Below, one piece after another: positions 25,191 to 35,587 of a stretch of DNA of 64,000 bases (position 1 is its first letter; each line of letters opens with the position of its first letter). The translations under genes were made by a program, and so were the position numbers. The notes below the pieces were generated by a model. It did no database searches, had not been told where the DNA came from, and worked only from the letters and a program-made list of their open reading frames with translations. This DNA comes from Camellia lanceoleosa (Eukaryota; Streptophyta; Magnoliopsida; Ericales; Theaceae): contig CM045767.1 of NCBI GenBank assembly GCA_025200525.1, positions 9,345,273-9,409,272 on the forward strand. The letters are read 5' to 3'.

Positions 25191-25254
25191 TGAAATGAGA
25201 GATAGCGTGAAGCAGACAACAGGAATTCATATCGTGTTCAGTGAAACTTCTACA

Positions 25255-25859
25255 TGTTGGGTATACCTCCTTATTAGAGTGTGGGATTCAATTGATTTAT
25301 TAAAAGAGTTTTAATTTAGCTTGGTTTAGTATAATATATTTTTACATATTATATTTGTGGAGACCCAATCTAATTTGGTAACAATTAGGGTTTGATTACA
25401 AAACCTTAGATTCACAATATATATATATATATATATATTGTTTATGTTTTTTTGCTTGGTGGGATTACAAGAAAAAAAACGGCAACAGCTTTAGTTTCAG
25501 CCTCGGTAACAGTGCCATTTGATTTGCTTAGTTCATTAGGAGCTGTGGAATTTTCTTTCAATGCATGTTTGTTTGGGTGCTTTGGTGAAGCTGATTTGGG
25601 TTATTATTTTTTAGTCTTCTACAACTCTAGTTCTGAAGATTTTGATTCATCTATTTGGTGAGGTCTTTCCTCTTATTTATTTGTGATTATTTGGAATTCA
25701 CCTAAGGTTGGTTTTGTGAGACCATTAGTGTCTCGTTTGTAATCGTTTGGAACTTATTTGGTTGATAGTGGAATCGGATTTCGATCCCGTGGACGTACCT
25801 TACATTGAGGGAACTACGTAAAAATTCTTGTGTTGCCTTTGATTTAATTTTTCCTAACA
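25255..25859 (+). repeat. 5' LTR of the copia element
   Basis: It starts TGTTGGGTATACCTCC and ends TTTTTCCTAACA. It contains an (AT)n microsatellite at about 25415-25438. Compared with the 3' LTR it lacks about 56 bp between two copies of TTTCC near its end, consistent with a small deletion between direct repeats. Confidence 0.95.
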
Positions 25860-25861
25860 AC

Positions 25862-25873
25862 TGGTATCAGAGC
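25862..25873 (+). other. Primer binding site (initiator Met tRNA type)
   Basis: TGGTATCAGAGC lies two bases after the LTR end. This is the usual PBS of plant copia elements. Confidence 0.9.
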
Positions 25874-25910
25874 TTACGGTTTATTGGGGTTTATTTATTT
25901 GTGTAAATCA

Positions 25911-28900
25911 ATGGAGGGGAATGTGGGTCGTATGTCTAGCTTCAATGGAAGCAATTGGGTAACTTGAAAAACTAAAATAGAGGACCTATTGTTTTGTAAA
26001 GATTTATATGGGCCTATTGAGGGTGATAGTGACAAATCAAAAGATGGTTCTTTTTCAAAGAAAGACATTGAGTGTTATTATTACCATGAGAAAGGGCACA
26101 TGAAGCGGGAATGCCGAAAGCTCAAGAATAAGGAGAAAAGGCGTGACAAAAGTGTGGATAAGAAGCAAGAAGACACAACGACAGTTACTACCGATGATCT
26201 CATGGTCGTTTGTGAAGATGATAGTATCAATTTTGTGGGCTAAGAGAGCAGTTGGGTAATTGATTATGGTGCTTCTTTTCATGTGACTTCTCGAGTTGAT
26301 TTCTTCACTACCTACACTGCAGGAGATTATGGTTCTGTTCGAATGGATAATGAAGGTTTGTCCAAGATTATCGGCATGGGTGATGTTTGCTTGGAAACAA
26401 ATTTGGGCTGCAAATTGTTACTTAAAGATGTAAGGCATGTTCCCGACATTCGCCTTAATTTGATCTCTACTGGGAAGCTAGATGATGAAGGCTTCAACAA
26501 CAAATTTGGTGATGGAATATGGAAGCTCACAAAGGGTTCTTTGGTGGTAGTTACGTGCAAGAAGACTCATACACTTTATTCGATGCAAGGAAAAATTTGT
26601 AAAGGTGTTGTCAATGCACTTGAAGATGATACTTCTACCGAATTGTGGCACAAGCGGCTTGGCCATATGAGTGAAAAGGGGCTGCAAGTTTTGTTCAAGA
26701 AAGAGCTTCTACCCGGTTTGAAAGGTACACATCTTAAAACTTGTGTTCATTGTTTGGCGGGTAAACAACATAGAGTTTCTTTTCATAAAAATGTTGCTTC
26801 TAGAAAAGAAAATGTTTTGGAGTTGATTCATTCGGATGTTTGTGGTCCTTTAAAAGTTAGAATACATGGTGGTGTACTTTATTTTGTTACTTTCATTGAT
26901 GATTATTCAAGGAAAGTTTGGGTTTTTCTACTAAAAACTAAATATCAAGTTCTAGAAGTATTTAAGCATTTTCAGGCCATGGTTGAAAGAGAAACAGGGC
27001 AGAAATTGAAGTGCATCCGAACAGACAATGGTGGTGAACACATTGGGCCATTTGATGAGTATTGTCACGGCCAAGGTATTCGGCACCAAAAGACAGTTAA
27101 GAAGACTCCTCAACAAAATGGCATTGCCGAGAGGATGAACTGCACCATTGTGGAAAGAACAAGGTGTTTGCTTTCACAAGCTAAATTGCAAAGATTCTTT
27201 TGGGGTGAGGCAATGAGTACAGCGGTTGACGTGATCAATTTGTCTCCTTGCTATTCTTTGAATGGTGATGTTCCTGAAAGAGTTTGGACTGGCAAAGATG
27301 TGTCTTATGAGCACTTGAGAGTGTTTGGTTGCCGAGCTTTTGTTCACATTCCAAAGGATGAGAGGTCCAAGCTTGATAGTAAGTCAAGACAATGTATTTT
27401 TCTTGGCTATGGGCGTGATGAATTTGGGTATAGATTGTGGGATCCAATCGACAAGAAAGTCATTCGAAGTCGTGATGTTGTGTTTCTTGAAGACCAAACA
27501 ATTGAAGACTTTGGCAAAGGTGATCAACCGGAGCCAAAAACTAGTGATCTCATTGACATGGATCCATCTCCTTCAGCTTCAGTTGATGATGAAAATGGGG
27601 GAGATGTGCAGCCACCTATTGAAGAAGTGGAGGATGATGCTAATCCTAATGAAGTTGAGTCAGAAATTGAGGAAGAGCATCCAACTCAAGAACCGCCACC
27701 ACAACTTGAGTTAAGAAAATCTACAAGGGACCGACAACCTTCAAGAAAGTATCCTCCCAATGAATTTGTGTTGATTTTCGATCAAGGGGAGCCGGAGAGT
27801 TACCAAGAAGCAATTGAGCATGCAAAGAAAGGTGATTAGAAAAGGGCCATGGAAGAGGAGATGAATACCTTACTTGAAAATCACACTTATGATTTAGTGA
27901 AGTTGTTTAAAGGGAGGAAAATTCTGAAAAATAAGTGGGTTTTCAAATTGAAGAATGATAGGAAGAATCTGAGATACAAAGCACGTTTTGTTGTAAAAGG
28001 CTTTGGGCAAAAGAAAGGTATTGACTTTGATGAGATTTTCTCGCCGGTTGTAAAGATGTCTTCTATTCGGGTTGTACTTGGCATGGCTGCAAGTATGAAC
28101 CTTGAAGTTGAGCAACTTGATGTGAAGACCGCATTTCTTCATGGTGATCTTGAAGAAGAAATTTACATGGAGTAACCGGAAGCTTTTGTAGAGAAAGGGA
28201 AAGAGAAATTTATTTGCAAATTGAAGAAAAGTTTGCATGGTCTCAAGCAAGCTCCGCGGCAATGGTACAAAAAATTTGACTCTTTCATGATGAATAATGA
28301 TTTTTCTAAAACCACTTCGGACCATTGTGTGTTTGTGAAAAAATTTTCGGATAGTAAATTTATTATTCTTTTGCTTTATGTTGATGGTATGTTAATTGTG
28401 GGTCAAGATTCTACCATGATTAACAAGTTGAAGTTAGAGTTGAGTAAATCTTTTGCTATGAAAAATTTGGGACCGGCAAAGCAAATAATTGGTATGAAAA
28501 TTGTTCGTGATCGCAAAAAGGGGCTGATTTGGTTGTCTCAAGAAAGCTATATTGAGAAAGTTCTTGAGAGGTTCAACATGGAAAAAACAAAGCCGGTTGG
28601 TTGTCCACTTGCAGGTCACTTCAAGCTTAGTTCGAATCAATGTCCTACAACTGAGAAAGACAAGGAAGAGATGCTAAAAATTCCTTATGCTTCAGCAATT
28701 GGTTCTTTGATGTACGCCATGGTTTGTACAAGGCCGGATATTGCTCACACCGTTGGTGTGGTGAGTCGTTTTCTCTATAATCTGAGTAAAGAACATTGGG
28801 CAGCGGTAAAATGAATTCTAAGGTATCTTCGAGGGACTTTGAAGGTGTGCTTGTGTTTTGGGGATGGTAAGCCAATACTTGATGGGTTCACAGATTCTGA

Positions 28901-29348
28901 CATGGCCGGTGATATTGATTCTAGAAAATCTACCTCGGGGTATTTGATGACTTTTGTAGGGGGAGCTGTGGCATGGCAATCTAAATTACAAAAATGTGTT
29001 GCTCTCTCTACTACCGAAGCTGAATTTATTGCCATTACAGAAGCTTGCAAAGAAGAGTTATGGTTGAAGAAATATTTGCAATAGTTGGGTTTGAAGCAAG
29101 AAAAGTATATGCTTTATTGTGATAGTCAAAGTGCTATTCACTTGAGTAAAAATTCTATTTTTCATTCGAGATCGAAACACATTGATGTGAGATACCATTG
29201 GATTCGTGATGTGTTAGATTCAAAATTGCTACAACTCGAAAAGGTTCACACAGATGATAATATTTCAGATATGTTGACTAAGACTTTGCCGAGGGACAAA
29301 CATTTAAAGTGTCGAACTTTGGCGGGTATGGTTGATGTCTCCACCTAA
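25911..29348 (+). pseudogene. gag-pol: Copia gag-pol polyprotein, one frame with six stops
   Basis: From ATG 25911 to TAA 29346-29348 there is one frame of 1145 codons with no frameshift. Premature stops lie at 25965, 26241, 27837, 28173, 28812 and 29082. Domains in order: short gag start (MEGNVGRMSSFNGSNW, then EDLLFCKDLY); zinc knuckle CYYYHEKGHMKREC, with the second Cys replaced by Tyr; protease site WVIDYGASFH; integrase with HKRLGHM, CVHC and the acidic triad in HSDVCGPL, RTDNGGEH and IAERMN; reverse transcriptase (KARFVVKGFGQ, QLDVKTAFLHGDL) with LLYVDGML where YVDD is expected (GGT at 28386-28388); RNase H (DSDMAGDIDSRKSTSGY, STTEAEFIA). Known Tnt1-like polyproteins are nearer 1300 residues; the shortfall lies in gag, where most of the capsid domain is missing between codons about 45 and 50. 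Confidence 0.95.
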
Positions 29349-29354
29349 GTCGGT

Positions 29355-29364
29355 AGAGAGAGAA
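29355..29364 (+). other. Polypurine tract of the copia element
   Basis: AGAGAGAGAA directly precedes the TGTTGGG start of the 3' LTR. Confidence 0.7.
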
Positions 29365-29365
29365 T

Positions 29366-29924
29366 TGTTGGGTATACCTCCTTATTGGAGTGTGGGACCC
29401 AAGTGGTTTGTTAAAAGAGTTTTAATTTGGCTTGGTTTAGTATAATATATTTTTATATATTATATTTGTGGAGACCCAATCTAATTTGGTAACAATTAGG
29501 GTTTGATTACAAAATCCTCGATTCACAATATATATATATATATATATATATTGTTTATGTTTTTTTGCTTGGTGGGATTACAAGAAAAAAAACGGCAGCA
29601 GCTATTAGTTTCAGCCTCGGTAACAGTGCCATTTGATTTGCTTAGTTCATTAGGAGCTTTGGAATTTTCTTTCAGTGCATGTTTGTTTGGGTGTTTTGGT
29701 GAAGCTGATTTGGGTTATTATTTTTGAGTCTTCTACAACTCTGGTTCTGAAGATTTTGATTCATCTATTTGATGAGGTCTTTCCTCTTATTTATTTGTGA
29801 TTATTTGGAATTCACCTAAAGGTGGTTTTGTGAGACTATTAGTGTCTCGTTTGTAATCGTTTGGAACTTATTTGGTTGATAGTGGAATCGGATTTCGATC
29901 CCGTAGACGTACCTTACATTGAGG
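29366..29924 (+). repeat. 3' LTR of the copia element, first part
   Basis: It starts TGTTGGGTATACC and is collinear with 25255 onward, including a longer (AT)n tract at 29527-29551. It is interrupted after ACATTGAGG by the CACTA element. Confidence 0.95.
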
Positions 29925-29939
29925 CACTACTAAAAAAAA

Positions 29940-30195
29940 CACTTTTTGCGACCGTCACATGCCGTCGCAAATAATAAAAATACAGTCGCAAAAGACTTTT
30001 TGCGACGGCCTATGCGACCGCAAATGGGGGACGCAAATGTGGAGGTGGCAAATACTTTTTGCGACGGCAAAACAACGGTCGCAAATTATTTGCGACCGCT
30101 TAAACTACTTTTTGCGACAGCTATTTTGCCGTCGCAAAAAAATTAAAAAATAAAAAACACTTTTAGCGACCATTGTTTTACTGTCGCAAATAATT
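29940..30195. repeat. Left subterminal repeats of the CACTA element
   Basis: About a dozen copies of TTTGCGAC(C/G)G or its complement are packed here, for example near 29943, 29961, 29998, 30012, 30057, 30076, 30088, 30109 and 30128. Right-end counterparts are at about 35412-35455. Such clusters are the binding sites of CACTA transposases. Confidence 0.85.
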
Positions 30196-30591
30196 ATTTA
30201 TTAAAAAAAATCATATATGAGTTTGCTACAACAAAAAAAATGAATTATAAGCACCAAACAATTTTTTGTAAATGAAAAATAACAAAATTAACAAATTAAT
30301 AAAATTTATAATAGACATTATCCATTAACCATCCTTAAATACACTGTACTAAAAAATTCAAGTTTTCAAAAAAATAAAAAAATAAAAAAATAATCTTTGG
30401 CTCCCAACATGAACGGCTTGATCATATCAACTATTCCCTCAACAAAATCTGCAAAAACATGTATCAAACTTGACTTGAAAATTTAATACACTTCAATGTG
30501 TTAGTTTAGCTTGAAATAATCAAAATAAAACTATGTCATAGTGACCACTCTCTAGAGCAGATCAATGATTTGCTACAAGAGTTTTAATTAC

Positions 30592-30968
30592 CTTGAGAGC
30601 AACTTCAGGCTTAACTATGGGATCACTTAATTCGGCAATTTTGATCTCTGATATACTAAGCTTCACTGGTTTACATGTGAAAAAAACAAGAGTAAAAGGA
30701 GAGAGAGAGAGAGAGAGAGAGCAAGGAAGAAAGGTACCTTCCCTATTAAGAACGTAAAGTCATCAATTAGAAGCTTTTCCCTTTTTGATGCAGTATCTTG
30801 AGCTTTATGGACCTGTAGAAGAGTCATATTCTGTCAGTTTACTGTTGAAAATGCCCGAGGATCTTAAAGTTTCAGCATCCAAAGAACCAAACTTAATTTC
30901 TATATCTCTGGTGGCTGCCTCTGGAAGGACTTGATTTCATCTTCGGTGAATGAACCAAATATCAACAC
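30592..30968 (-). pseudogene. Exon-like fragments inside the CACTA element, including an FGSFTEDE motif
   Basis: Reading leftwards from 30968, an AG acceptor is followed by VLIFGSFTEDEIKSFQRQ and, after a frame change near a stop, EIKFGSLDAETLRSSGIF. The pair FGSFTEDE ... FGSL reminds me of the N-terminus of plant UBP24-type ubiquitin proteases; this is from memory and weak. Next come a 75-bp segment with both splice signals (30812-30738; VHKAQDTASKREKLL ...) and a 74-bp one (30665-30592; SISEIKIAELSDP ...). Joining the last two in phase meets a stop, so either they come from different genes or the copy has decayed. Confidence 0.5.
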
Positions 30969-31798
30969 CTGCAAGTGATGAACAATCAACAAAACCACAA
31001 AAATAGCATGTAACAAAGGCTTACATAATGCAACTTTCTACTGTGCATAAACAAAACAGTAAAAGATTGAATTAAACAAGTAATCACAAGTGGGGTTGAT
31101 GAACCTAATCAAACAAATATTATACTAATTTGAAAATTGAGACAACCAACCAAGCTACAAATTCTTGCCAGGACCACTTCTTCATTAATCATAAAAGAAA
31201 GATGTAGATTCACCATTAATACAAAGTGGCAAGTGCAACCAGCAGATACCATGTTAAAAAATAAAAATAAAAAAATTCAAAGAAACAGTAAGTGAACAAA
31301 GCAACCAACTAACAGAAGAACAACCATACTTACAGATCATACATACCCACCTTGTGAAAGAATCTCCTCCATTGTATTATAATATAGCAACACTTGCTAA
31401 ACTAGATCGATTACTTGTAAGACATACACATTACCAGCCTAAACCCATGGCAGGTGGGCAACGTTCTGTACTTGATATATCATTCTATGTGTATGAACCC
31501 AGTAGGAATAAAAGAGCAACATAAATAATTACCAAATGAAATAAATGCAACCAACAAGAGACTCTGCAATTTGATTGTTAAGTTTTTCCGAGTTCTTTGA
31601 AAGAAGAACATACATCAGCATCATCCTAGTCATAACCAACAGAAAATTTGAACTAGATATTTAAAAAGGAAAGGAAAAAAAAAATCCTGCTTCAAAAAGA
31701 TGACTTCAAGAACTTTGACACATGTATAGAATATCATTTTATGTACTGAGATGTAATATATGGTAGAAGGCCAGCAGAAAAAACAGAATGCTTGACAT

Positions 31799-32080
31799 CT
31801 AGTTTCCAACAGTATTCTTGTTACCTAGTATGGATACCTTGATTGATGAATATACAAGCGCGAAAGCAATGGTGTAGAAAAAATCACTTAACCAAGCAGC
31901 ACTCGTGACAAAATTCTGTTTGTTGCTCAAACTGTAAATATCCTCCTCACCTTCTTTACGTTCCTTCAACAGATAGGGCAAGTCCTCATCAACTCGCAAT
32001 CCTCTGAACCAAGTTAAAGTCGCTTCTGTTGAATCAATCTGCTCCACAGTGCAACTTACAGAGATTATGACACGGTTGAG
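31799..32080 (-). pseudogene. Exon-like fragment of an unidentified gene inside the CACTA element
   Basis: The minus strand carries an open stretch with codon content unlike the surrounding AT-rich DNA: VEQIDSTEATLTWFRGLRV, DEDLPYLLKERKEGEED, and a hydrophobic segment AAWLSDFFYTIAFALVYSSI near its end. This would suit a membrane-associated protein. It has no start codon of its own and I do not recognise the family. The upstream splice acceptor is not certain, and it does not join in phase with the exons at 32530-33026. Confidence 0.45.
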
Positions 32081-32529
32081 GCAAATTAATTACAATTTAG
32101 AGGGAGCCGCTTTACGCTATATTAAGTCAAACACTGTGACATTCTAGCAAGCCACAATTTTATTTATGAGCAAAATGAGTGGAGTTTTCAAACGAAAACC
32201 AACATTTGCTTTGAGTATGTTAGGTTAAGCTGGAAGTATTTATAACTACTTGATTTAATTTCACATATGGTCCTCAAGTGCCACGCTAAATTTTGAGTAT
32301 GGTATAATAGAAACTGTCTTGGTTTCATTATGTGATTTATCTTTCTTATTCAATACCAACACACGCTTTTCCACAAGCCATCTGTTGTACATATTCCACC
32401 ATTTATATTACACATTGCAATATTATTCATCTGTAACATATGTCAATGTCGACGCGTCTACAACTTCATTGCCATCCTGCTAGTATTTTTAAACTAAATA
32501 TATTAAAGGTTGGTGAGAAAAGTAGATAC

Positions 32530-33026
32530 CTTGTTCCGATGCAAAACAAGCCACAAAGGTCGCATGGAAGGAAAAAACAATCTCTAGGAGCATCAAAGCA
32601 AATCGCACAAAGACGCGGATATTGTTATTGTATTCACCATCCTTTAGTGGCATTCCCTCAAGTGAACCCAATACCAGCTCATCTTCAAGATCTTCATCAT
32701 CTTGCGAGATAGAATCACAAGATGAACCCCAACTTGACAAATCATCATCTTTTTGCAAAAGAGGGGCTCTCTCTGATCTCATCTCTCCAAACTGAAATCT
32801 GGTTCCTTCTTCACGAGTACATTGGAAATTGTTGAACATGTAGAAGGCCGATAACACGAGGAGAGTCAATCCACCTACACACAAAGAAAATTAAGAAAAG
32901 TAGGAAGAAGATGAATTTTACTTCACTTTTTCAAGAATAACATAAACAGAAAAGTTTACCTATGCCAACAAGATATGTGAGCCATCGAGGTCCATATGAC
33001 AGTTGAACTTGCCATACATTTGTACC
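32530..33026 (-). pseudogene. Two consecutive captured exons of an unidentified membrane protein gene
   Basis: Exon A is 33026-32960 (67 bp: NVWQVQLSYGPRWLTYLVGI). Exon B is 32874-32530 (345 bp: GLTLLVLSAFYMFNNFQC, then TREEGTRFQFGEMRSERAPL, then the acidic stretch SQDDEDLEDELVLGS). The intron between them has GTAAAC..GTGTAG ends, and the reading frame continues exactly across the joint. A second donor (GTATCT) follows exon B. The product has one clear hydrophobic helix followed by an acidic, Ser-rich tail. The family is not recognised. A spliced, open structure inside a CACTA element is best explained as a captured host gene segment. Confidence 0.6.
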
Positions 33027-35400
33027 CTGATAGAACCAACAATAGTCGCCATTAGTGTCAACTTTTCAGGAGTTGTGGCCAAAGAATTTGAAAATCATTC
33101 AAGATAGCAGTTTATAGGGGAAGGTGGGATGCTGTTGTTTTAACTCATATTTCTACTTAAAACCTATAAGCTCACAATGCCAATTTGATGAAACTCTATG
33201 GTTGTTGTGACTTTATTGGTCAATAGGATCTCTATTCAAAACCAACCAATATACCTTCCAGAAATCTTTGAAGAATATACAGAATTCCTGACAGAATTTC
33301 TAGATATGTGTATATCAGATAATTTCGACATATTCAAATTTAACTCTACATTATGTCCAAAACCCAATTCCGCATCCATGCATGGTTGCAAGCCATATTC
33401 ATGACAGAGGCAGGAAACGTTGCTTACTCCCATTCTGCCACAATTGTCTAGCATCATACAGGAAGACCTCAACTTCATTTACGGTACTGCCAGAGCACAG
33501 AAGGTTGCCTCCATGACAGATTACAAATTTAAATTAAAAGGACAAATCTCCCCTAAAGATTCAAAATGTCCACCAAAAGGAATGTTGTTGACTAAGGGAA
33601 TTCAACTTATTGTCAATCTAAGTCAACAACAAAGGTGATGGAAAACTAACGGCTGCTAGAGGTGACATGGCCTCTTTTGATTTATAGGGAAGATTTAAGA
33701 GATTAAATAGGCTCCAATGCTTTTGTGACTTGGAGTATTTTTAGGTTTATAAGGATCTAAAGCTTACTCAAAACTCAAAAAACAAAAAAATAAAAAAGAA
33801 GATCGGAAAAGAAATGAAATCATGTTTTAGTATATGTCCCGTACAATAATTGCTGAATAATTTCTTTATTCATTAAACTATTCAAAACTATTAAATGTTT
33901 TCTCATTTATCAAAGTAATCCTCAATCACTAAACCATTTAAAATTTTAATTATAAAATTATAAACACATCGTATTTACACCTATCATTAATATATATATT
34001 GAGATGGAAGTCACTTTCAGTGAATGATTAGTGTAGACATGATTGCCAATTTGGCATTTTCATCTGTGCCAAACATTTGGCCGTTTATATCCATGATATG
34101 ATCCCGCCAAAAAAAGGAGATTGAAATTGTCAATTCTTGGACAGCTGCACAGATGATAGCTCCTCCATAGTCCATACATATAAGACATTTCATTTGTAAA
34201 GACAGTAAAAAAAACAAAAGTTGATACAACTTATTTGGAGCTATTGGATACAAGCCATCACTAAACTCTGAAATTCTCTAGTATGAATACTGTTTTTATT
34301 TTTTTATTTATTTAGTAACTATTAGGTAATTATAGAGCACAAGTTATGAGATGGCTTTGAAGATAAGCGCTTCATAAAGTTTGGGGGGACATGGCTTTGT
34401 AATTAAATTAATAATCAAACTAAATCGAATCAAGTCTTGTGTTCTAGATCAGTTACTTGAATCATTTTCTGTCATTATGGTGTATCAAATTTGACTAAGA
34501 AAATTAGGATTTAGATCTGAACATGTACTGAATCGCAATAGGAGGTAATAAGATGCAAAATGAGAGATTAAAAAAATTCAAACCAATTGGCTAAATACAA
34601 TATTGATAACATTTTGATAAATAAAATGCTTATAGAACCAACAACATACTCAAAGCTTTATTTGTAGTCATGATATTAGTACCTAACATAGCTGTGTACA
34701 AGCAATTGGATCAACAATTCGATCAACACAACACAGATGAAATCACAAAGAAAACAAGAAGAGTAGATAGAGATTGTTCCAAGAGGTTCTAACACCTCTA
34801 TTGTTTTCAAGAACGAATTAAATTCAACAGAATATTGAAATCAATAGAATATTGAAATTCAACAGAATAATGAAGAGGAGACAACTAAAACCTCCCCAAA
34901 ACCTCCAAATCGCAGAATATTGAAATCATTAAACACATCTAATAGATATAATAGAGAGAGAAATTTGGATTCATTCATAGAAATTAGGCTTACAGATTAT
35001 GAATCAATTGAAATCTTCAAATCTTCATCAACAATCGATCAAAACCTTCAAATCTTCAGATCAAAATCTTCAAATGAACAATAAAATTGTGATGGAGAAT
35101 CCAAAGACAGAGTCGAACGAGAGAGAATAAAGAGTGAAGAGAGAGAGAGAGAGAGGTCTTCAACGAAGAGAGTGAAATTGATTTGGGAAATAAGAGATAA
35201 ATAGGGCCGAAAGAGATAAAGGATCGATTTGGGAAATCGATTTGGGAAATACGGGATAGATACCGTTGGAGGTCGGTCCTTAGGTTAAGGGATCGATTTG
35301 GGAAATTGAAAGAGAACCGAAATCAATTTTTTTCTTTTTTTCTTTTTTTGTTTAAGTTAAGAACAGATTTGGGAGTTTAAATAAAATGTTAATTTGGTGT
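33027..35400. other. Right half of the CACTA interior, no recognised gene
   Basis: Short frames at 33198-33638 (both strands) have no known motif. From 33660 the sequence is AT-rich. A purine-rich stretch lies at 34740-35260, with near-repeats of GGGAAATCGATTTGGGAAAT and short GA runs at 35133-35155. Confidence 0.4.
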
Positions 35401-35475
35401 AAAAAGTAATTTTTTGCGACGGTTAACTAATCAGTCGCAAAAAAATAGACGCAAAAAGCCTTATTTCTAATAGTG

Positions 35476-35582
35476 AGGGAACCACGTAAAAATTCTTGTG
35501 TTGCCTTTGATTTAATTTTTCCGCATTAATTTTTATTCCCATTGATTAATTTACTCGTGGGGAATCATCAATTTCCCTAACA
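35476..35582 (+). repeat. 3' LTR of the copia element, second part
   Basis: It resumes with the duplicated AGG and GGAACCACGTAAAAATTC, matching 25808 onward. It ends CCCTAACA. Between 35521 and 35576 it carries about 56 bp (with ATTTACTCGTGGGGAATC) that are absent from the 5' LTR. Confidence 0.9.
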
Positions 35583-35587
35583 CTATA

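Larger units (their letters stand above)
29925..35475. mobile_element. CACTA (En/Spm-type) transposon, non-autonomous
   Basis: It begins CACTACTAAAAAAAAC and ends TTATTTCTAATAGTG, so the termini are CACTA...TAGTG. The 3-bp target duplication AGG is perfect (29922-29924 and 35476-35478), and the empty site is seen intact in the 5' LTR of the host copia. Subterminal regions carry many copies, in both orientations, of TTTTTGCGACNG, the transposase-binding style of this superfamily. Length is 5551 bp. No frame resembles a TNPA/TNPD transposase. Instead, exon-like fragments separated by GT..AG introns lie on its minus strand, suggesting captured host sequence. Confidence 0.95.
25255..35582 (+). 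mobile_element. Tork/Tnt1-like Ty1/copia retrotransposon, 3' LTR split by a CACTA element
   Basis: The 5' LTR (25255-25859), initiator-Met-type PBS, gag-pol, purine tract and 3' LTR (29366-29924 plus 35479-35582) occur in canonical order. Flanking 5-mers CTACA (25250-25254) and CTATA (35583-35587) are a probable target duplication with one change. Without the CACTA insert the element is about 4.8 kb. It is inactive: gag is internally deleted, six stop codons interrupt the frame and the RT catalytic motif is altered. Confidence 0.95.

Noticed and set aside
25862..25880. tRNA-like sequence TGGTATCAGAGC
   Set aside because: It is a primer binding site complementary to a tRNA 3' end, with no cloverleaf around it. 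No tRNA or rRNA gene was found in the window.
33198..33638. Open frames of 68-80 codons on both strands in the CACTA interior
   Set aside because: No recognisable motif or splice continuity with the exon-like pieces; too short to support.
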